A model generated the notes under the pieces. It had not been told where the DNA came from, ran no database searches, and saw only the letters and a list, made by a program, of their open reading frames with translations. Positions 60,275-64,000 of a stretch of 64,000 bases of DNA are shown here, in pieces. Made by a program: the position numbers and the translations under genes. The stretch comes from JBFXAF01 sp050184585 (lineage in GTDB: Bacteria > Pseudomonadota > Alphaproteobacteria > Rhizobiales > Rhizobiaceae). Position 1 is the stretch's first letter, and each line of letters opens with the position of its first letter. The DNA is taken from NCBI GenBank assembly GCA_050184585.1, contig JBFXAF010000013.1:31526-95525 (forward strand), written 5' to 3'.

Positions 60275-61021
60275 ATGCAAACAGCAAAAGCCCGGTCGAA
60301 TGCAAATGAAGGTTCCGTGGACGACCCCAATGAGGCCGCGCTGCTCAGCGACGCCGCGCTGGGGGCTCTTCGCGAAGACATTCTCTCAGGGGAACTGCCG
60401 CCCAACACAAGGCTTCGCATGGCGATGCTGCACAAACGCTACAATATCGGCGCAAGCCCGCTTCGCGAGGCGCTTTCTCGGTTGGTCGCTGACAATCTCG
60501 TTGTGGCGTTGCAACGCCGAGGCTTCGCCGTCGCGCCGGTTTCGCTCGACGACTTCCGAGATCTCACCAACCTGCGTAAGCTGCTTGAAAAGGAGGCTCT
60601 GGTACTGTCGCTTCAGAACGGAGACGACAAATGGGAAGCCGGAGTCGTCGCGGCCTACCACCAACTCAATCGCGTCCAGGGTCGCCTTGAGCCGAACAAT
60701 CCGGAAGGCTTCAACGAGTGGGAGGCGCTCAACCAAGCGTTTCACGACGCGCTCGTCGCAGCATGCGGATCGGTGTGGCTCTTGCGGGCCCGAAACACCG
60801 CATATATTTGCTCTGAGCGGTATCGGCGAATCTGCCTGTCGATAAAGTCGATCTCCCGAGACGTTAGAGCCGAGCACGAAGAACTACTGAACGCGGCGCT
60901 CGCCCGTGATGTCGAAGCCATTAAGTGGCTGATATCAAAACATCTCGAAGCAACTTATCAAAAGGTCCTGGAAAGCGGGCGACTGGATAACGGTCCGTAC
61001 CGAGCGCCGCTCCGATCATGA
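60275..61021 (+). CDS. GntR-family transcriptional regulator (FCD type)
   Basis: 248 residues from the ATG at 60275, which has GGGAG 8 nt upstream (an ATG at 60260 is an alternative). The winged helix-turn-helix (ALREDILSGELPPNTRLRMA, ASPLREALSRLVADNLVVAL) precedes an FCD-type helical domain (FHDALVAACGSVWLL, VRAEHEELLNAALARD). It is divergent from the gentisate operon and upstream of the hydroxylase gene on its own strand, so it likely controls both. The ligand may be an aromatic acid or ring-cleavage product. Confidence 0.88.
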   Translation: MQTAKARSNANEGSVDDPNEAALLSDAALGALREDILSGELPPNTRLRMAMLHKRYNIGASPLREALSRLVADNLVVALQRRGFAVAPVSLDDFRDLTNLRKLLEKEALVLSLQNGDDKWEAGVVAAYHQLNRVQGRLEPNNPEGFNEWEALNQAFHDALVAACGSVWLLRARNTAYICSERYRRICLSIKSISRDVRAEHEELLNAALARDVEAIKWLISKHLEATYQKVLESGRLDNGPYRAPLRS

Positions 61022-61033
61022 TGAGGAAATTTC

Positions 61034-61070
61034 TGTCGACAAAATTTTATTCTCCCGATAAACATGTCGA
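61034..61070. promoter_or_regulatory. Candidate GntR operators upstream of the hydroxylase
   Basis: A perfect palindrome TGTCGACA at 61034-61041, and TGTCGA again at 61065-61070, lie in the 87-bp gap before the flavoprotein gene. The same hexamer occurs twice before the gentisate operon. FCD-type GntR proteins bind short GT/AC palindromes of this kind. Confidence 0.5.
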
Positions 61071-61108
61071 GCGTTAGCATTGGATACGCCTGATTGCGGA
61101 GCGGAACG

Positions 61109-62299
61109 ATGAGTCGTGAATCAAAACGAATTTTGGTCGCTGGGGGAGGGATTGGGGGGCTTTCTGTCGCCTGGATGCTTTCCAGACTCGGCCATGAGGT
61201 GACGGTCTTGGAGCAAGCACCGGATTTCACGGAAGTCGGCGCCGGAATCCAGCTCGCGCCGAACGGGGTTCGCGCACTACGTACGATGGGGCTTGAATCA
61301 CAAGTGGAAGCGGTAATTTGGCAACCTGACGCGCTTCGGATGCGGAACGGATATGATGGTTCCGCAATAGTCAGCCTACCGACAGGCAGCGCGTTTGCCG
61401 AGCGCTACGGCGCAAATTACTACGTGATCCATCGCGCCGATCTCCTTGATATACTTCTGAGAGCCTGCCACGACGAGCCCCGCGTCACCTTGACAACCGG
61501 AGCGCGAGTAACAGCCATCACTGAAGACGAAAACGGCGTGGCGGTAACCTTGGCGAATGGCCGCATGATTGAGGGAGACGCGCTTGTCGGAGCGGACGGG
61601 CTGCGCTCGGTCGTACGCCAAACCATCGTCGGAGACGGTGCCCCCGCTCTGCCGCGCCATGTGGTCTACCGCGGTGTCATCGCACGCGATGACTTACCAG
61701 AGGAGTTGTGGTCCCCAAGCGTCACCATGTGGGTCGGCGCGAATGCGGATTTCGTACATTATCCGCTTCGGGGTGGCGCATTGTTTAATCTTGTCGTCAC
61801 GTTCCGTTCGCCGGTCGAACTCGATCCCGAAAACACCTCGGGCTCCTTCGAAGACATGGCTGCTCCCTTCGAAGGGTTTGCCGACGAGGTTCATCAACTG
61901 CTGAAGCTACTGCCTCACGATCGCAGATGGCTGGTTTGCGACCGCGCGCCTGCCGCAGGATGGAGCCGTGGTAGTCTCACACTCCTTGGTGATGCGGCCC
62001 ATCCAATGTTGCAGTATCTGGCGCAGGGCGCCTGTCAGGCTCTCGAAGACAGCGAGCAGCTTTATGCCGAATTGGCGGCGGAATCCCATATTCCTACCGC
62101 GTTCGATTCATATTGGAAAAAGCGCTATCTCCGGACTGCGCGGGTTCAGCTTACGGCGCGCCAGTTCATCGAGATTTGCCAGGCTGGAAGTGTCCTCGCG
62201 GATGTTCGCGCCCGGTTTTACCAAGGTCGGAGCACTGAACAGCTGTATGATGGATTGGATTGGCTATATTCGCCAAAGCCCGAATTGCGTTTCGCATAA
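61109..62299 (+). CDS. FAD-dependent aromatic hydroxylase (3-hydroxybenzoate 6-hydroxylase/salicylate hydroxylase-like)
   Basis: 396 residues of the class A flavoprotein monooxygenases. FAD-binding GGGIGG at 12-17, the Asp-Gly motif in LVGADGLRS (159-167), and GDAAHPMLQYLAQGACQALED from 294. The last stretch is characteristic of salicylate and 3-hydroxybenzoate hydroxylases. With gentisate dioxygenase next door, 3-hydroxybenzoate 6-hydroxylase (producing gentisate) is the best fit; salicylate 5-hydroxylation needs a different enzyme type. The ATG at 61109 follows GGAGCGG. Confidence 0.88.
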   Translation: MSRESKRILVAGGGIGGLSVAWMLSRLGHEVTVLEQAPDFTEVGAGIQLAPNGVRALRTMGLESQVEAVIWQPDALRMRNGYDGSAIVSLPTGSAFAERYGANYYVIHRADLLDILLRACHDEPRVTLTTGARVTAITEDENGVAVTLANGRMIEGDALVGADGLRSVVRQTIVGDGAPALPRHVVYRGVIARDDLPEELWSPSVTMWVGANADFVHYPLRGGALFNLVVTFRSPVELDPENTSGSFEDMAAPFEGFADEVHQLLKLLPHDRRWLVCDRAPAAGWSRGSLTLLGDAAHPMLQYLAQGACQALEDSEQLYAELAAESHIPTAFDSYWKKRYLRTARVQLTARQFIEICQAGSVLADVRARFYQGRSTEQLYDGLDWLYSPKPELRFA

Positions 62300-62468
62300 G
62301 CGGGCGCTGGGCACCCGGCTATCCCTGACGCTACTGCAGGGCCCAAGCCAACGCTGGAGCCTGGAGTTGGTCTCGGACATGCTGACCGACGGCTGTCGAT
62401 TCCGGGTCCTGGTGGTGGTCGACACGTCGCTCTTAGGAATGCGGATAGCGCGGGAAGTGGACGCCCTC
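62298..62468 (+). pseudogene. Fragment of an IS3-family transposase (OrfB)
   Basis: The frame from 62298 reads KRALGTRLSLTLLQGPSQRW, then SLELVSDMLTDGCRFRVLVV, and continues TSLLGMRIAREVDALI. This is the core of an IS3-family OrfB (RWSLDFVSDQL...VARELD) with the segment between the two parts deleted and no start or end. It lies immediately after the hydroxylase stop. Confidence 0.7.
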
Positions 62469-62833
62469 ATTAATCCTTGCCCATTTTCGTTGGGACGAGT
62501 CAGGCACGGCTGCGATGGTCTCCGGCGGCATCATTTCCGTGCTCGGTATGTTCGTCGTCACCATCGTATTCGACGTGTCACTCAGCAACGCGCTGGCCGC
62601 TGTGGATCGAGCCCGCGCGCACGCGGCAGATCTATGGATGCAATTCCTTTGCAACTGGACCTTCTGAAACCGGTCCGGGCAGTGGCGGCGTTGGCCGTCC
62701 TCTCCATCGCACTGGGTGGCAGATAGACGGGCCAGTAGCTCTCTAAGGAGAGAGAGGTCTACGGCGCAGCGACAAGCCCAGCAGTTGGTAAGGCTCGGCG
62801 GCGATAGGTGAGAAGTGAGTCCAGCGGCAGTTC
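62469..62833. other. Degraded stretch with a possible 50-residue membrane peptide
   Basis: No confident gene. From the ATG at 62515 to TGA 62665-62667 a 50-codon frame encodes a peptide with one hydrophobic segment (GGIISVLGMFVVTIVFDVSL), which might be a remnant of a membrane gene or a small protein. A further Ala/Val-rich run near 62680-62726 ends in TAG. I would not call either without homology. Confidence 0.3.
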
Positions 62834-63823
62834 ATGACAATGGATATTGGACAACTCAACTATGTTATTGCTGCGGCGGAAAATGAGAGTTTTCGCCGTG
62901 CAGCGTGTGCGCTGCGAGTACAACAATCCAGCGTCAGCCGAGCAATCTGCCGCCTTGAGGATGAGTTGGGTGTGTCCCTGTTTGAACGGCGCTCAACTGG
63001 GGCCCGTTTGACAAATGCCGGGCGGCGCCTGTTGTGCGAGGTTCGCCCCGCATTGGAGCAGCTTGAGATGGCGCGCAAGACAGCGGCCGCTGCCGGACGC
63101 GCCGACATCGGCACTGTGCGAGTTGGGATCCTCACCTCCCTAGTCGGTGGATTCTTGCACGATCTCGTGCATTCTTATACTCAACGCCATCCGAGAGTCC
63201 GCCTCGATATCCGCGAGGGAAGCAGGGAAGAGCATGTAGGAGCTCTCCAACAGCGGCGGCTCGACATCGCCTTCCTCTCGGGCACTGCCCCCGTTCCTGA
63301 TTGCGAAACCGCTCCGCTTTGGCGTGAGCGTGTCCACATCGCCTTGCCAAGACAGCATCGGCTGGCGGGATGTGAGTGGCTGGATTGGTCCGATGTGCGC
63401 CGCGAACGATTCGTGATAACGCGGACGGCACCAGGGCCTGAAGTGCATGACTACATTATCCGCCGTGCTGCTGACTACAGTAACTATCCCAAAGTAACGG
63501 CAATAGCTGTCGCTCAGGAGACATTGCTGAATCTTGTCTCTCTGGGACAAGGAGTCGCGATTGTTCTGGAATCTAGGGCAGCCGCGAAGCCGCCAGGGCT
63601 TGTCTTCCTGCCGCTGATCGATCCGGCCGACATCGTGCCGTTCAGCGCCGTCTGGTCTCCTCGAAATGACAATCCCGCATTGCGTCGTTTCATCAGTGTT
63701 GCCCATACGCTGGCCGGCTGTGTTCGCCGCGGCACCTCCGATTGGTCGCCCGAGGCATTGGGGCTTGCACCTATTAAGGACGGGATCTCCGCAAACGGGC
63801 AAAAGCTCGATCCGTCGCCATGA
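62834..63823 (+). CDS. LysR-family transcriptional regulator
   Basis: 329 residues. The N-terminal helix-turn-helix (FRRAACALRVQQSSVSRAIC, RLEDELGVSLFERRSTGARL) and a LysR substrate domain (IGTVRVGILTSLVGGFLHDL, LGQGVAIVLESRA) are clear. The target is not evident, because it lies alone between IS3-type remnants. LysR genes of this type are, as I recall, frequent on integrative and conjugative elements of Rhizobiales and Sphingomonads, which would suit the accessory context. Confidence 0.88.
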   Translation: MTMDIGQLNYVIAAAENESFRRAACALRVQQSSVSRAICRLEDELGVSLFERRSTGARLTNAGRRLLCEVRPALEQLEMARKTAAAAGRADIGTVRVGILTSLVGGFLHDLVHSYTQRHPRVRLDIREGSREEHVGALQQRRLDIAFLSGTAPVPDCETAPLWRERVHIALPRQHRLAGCEWLDWSDVRRERFVITRTAPGPEVHDYIIRRAADYSNYPKVTAIAVAQETLLNLVSLGQGVAIVLESRAAAKPPGLVFLPLIDPADIVPFSAVWSPRNDNPALRRFISVAHTLAGCVRRGTSDWSPEALGLAPIKDGISANGQKLDPSP

Positions 63824-63870
63824 ATCGCTGAAGCATGGGCGCAATCAGCTTCGCCGGCTCGGGCGCTGCC

Positions 63871-64000
63871 TGTCTGGAGTTGCCCCTATTTGACCGGACA
63901 GTCAGCTATTGAGTTTGTGCCCCGATGAACTCCCGGGGGGAGCGCATTTTGAGCCCTGAGTGAGGATGGTTCTCGTTGTAGTCCTCGAACCATCCGGCGA
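63871..64000 (-). mobile_element. End of an IS3-family insertion sequence (runs off the window)
   Basis: TGTCTGG at 63871 and CCGGACA at 63894-63900 form a short imperfect inverted pair, and the run TGTCTGGAGTTGCCCCTATT could be the terminal inverted repeat. The transposase gene stop lies just inside. Only one end is in the window. Confidence 0.5.
63906..64000 (-). CDS. IS3-family transposase OrfB, C-terminal part
   Basis: The minus strand encodes WFEDYNENHPHSGLKMRSPR followed by EFIGAQTQ and a stop at 63906-63908. This is the conserved C-terminal end of IS3-family OrfB integrase-type transposases (rve domain region). The gene continues beyond the right edge. Too short to tell whether it is the same element as the fragment at 62298. 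Confidence 0.85.
   Translation of the reverse strand, partial: AGWFEDYNENHPHSGLKMRSPREFIGAQTQ

Noticed and set aside
61109..62299. Assigning the flavoprotein as salicylate 1-hydroxylase (catechol-forming)
   Set aside because: No catechol-cleavage genes are near; the adjacent gentisate-type dioxygenase makes 3-hydroxybenzoate 6-hydroxylation the better fit, although the motifs alone do not exclude salicylate.
62515..62667. 50-residue peptide with a transmembrane segment
   Set aside because: Could be real, but it lies in IS-derived debris, lacks a ribosome site and has no recognised family, so it is not called as a gene.

Overview
The window reads as chromosome of an alphaproteobacterium, most likely a Rhizobiales soil or plant-associated heterotroph. 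The basis is high G+C in the left half, long runs of catabolic operons, several periplasmic-binding-protein transporters, Rhizobiales-style intergenic palindromes, and a fragment that matches the 3' end of an initiator tRNA as I remember it for this group. The genus cannot be fixed from the sequence alone.

Left block (1-27.8 kb), compact and G+C-rich. Positions 16-8766 hold a plus-strand catabolic cluster: two isochorismatase-fold amidohydrolases, an HMG-CoA-lyase-like aldolase, an MmgE/PrpD protein, a MaoC hydratase, an acyl-CoA dehydrogenase, a class III CoA-transferase and an amidase. A GntR/UTRA regulator follows. A coiled-coil gene lies inside the cluster on the other strand. Next, a divergent AraC regulator (with a tandem half-site operator) faces an operon of two aldehyde dehydrogenases, a complete branched-chain-amino-acid-type (HAAT) ABC transporter and a third aldehyde dehydrogenase. 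The last ATPase of that transporter (LivF-like) carries a C-terminal extension of about 340 residues with four degenerate Leu/Ala/Arg/His repeats. Then come galE, a coupled secreted/membrane protein pair, an AraC/LuxR divergent regulator pair with palindromic operators, and an MFS transporter.

Junction (27.9-30.1 kb). A terminator and the last 22 nt of a tRNA-fMet are followed by a tandem array of tRNA-end-like repeats and an intact IS1182-type insertion sequence. This looks like an integration scar. The accessory-looking DNA lies to its right.

Right block (30-64 kb), a mosaic with IS and pseudogene remnants and lower G+C toward the right end. It holds a phosphatase-fold protein, a decayed SDR gene, an HxlR regulator, a PhyH dioxygenase and a LacI regulator. 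A long minus-strand sugar-acid/hydroxy-acid locus follows (48.0 to 34.9 kb): a TRAP transporter, two ketopantoate-reductase-like proteins, two Ldh-family dehydrogenases, a GntR regulator, a HIBADH-type dehydrogenase, and XylD and XylX of the Weimberg pathway. A second minus-strand locus (60.1 to 50.3 kb) encodes a gentisate-type ring-cleavage dioxygenase, a bifunctional DsbA/kappa-type isomerase fused to a fumarylpyruvate-hydrolase-type FAH domain, a creatininase-family amidohydrolase, a second HAAT transporter, a RidA protein and an alpha/beta hydrolase. A divergent GntR regulator and a 3-hydroxybenzoate-6-hydroxylase-like flavoprotein complete a likely aromatic route to fumarate and pyruvate. 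The window ends with a LysR regulator between two IS3-family transposase fragments.

The most unusual items are the isomerase-FAH fusion in a gentisate operon that also carries amidohydrolase/RidA genes, the repeat-bearing LivF, and the tRNA-fMet scar with iterated half-sites.
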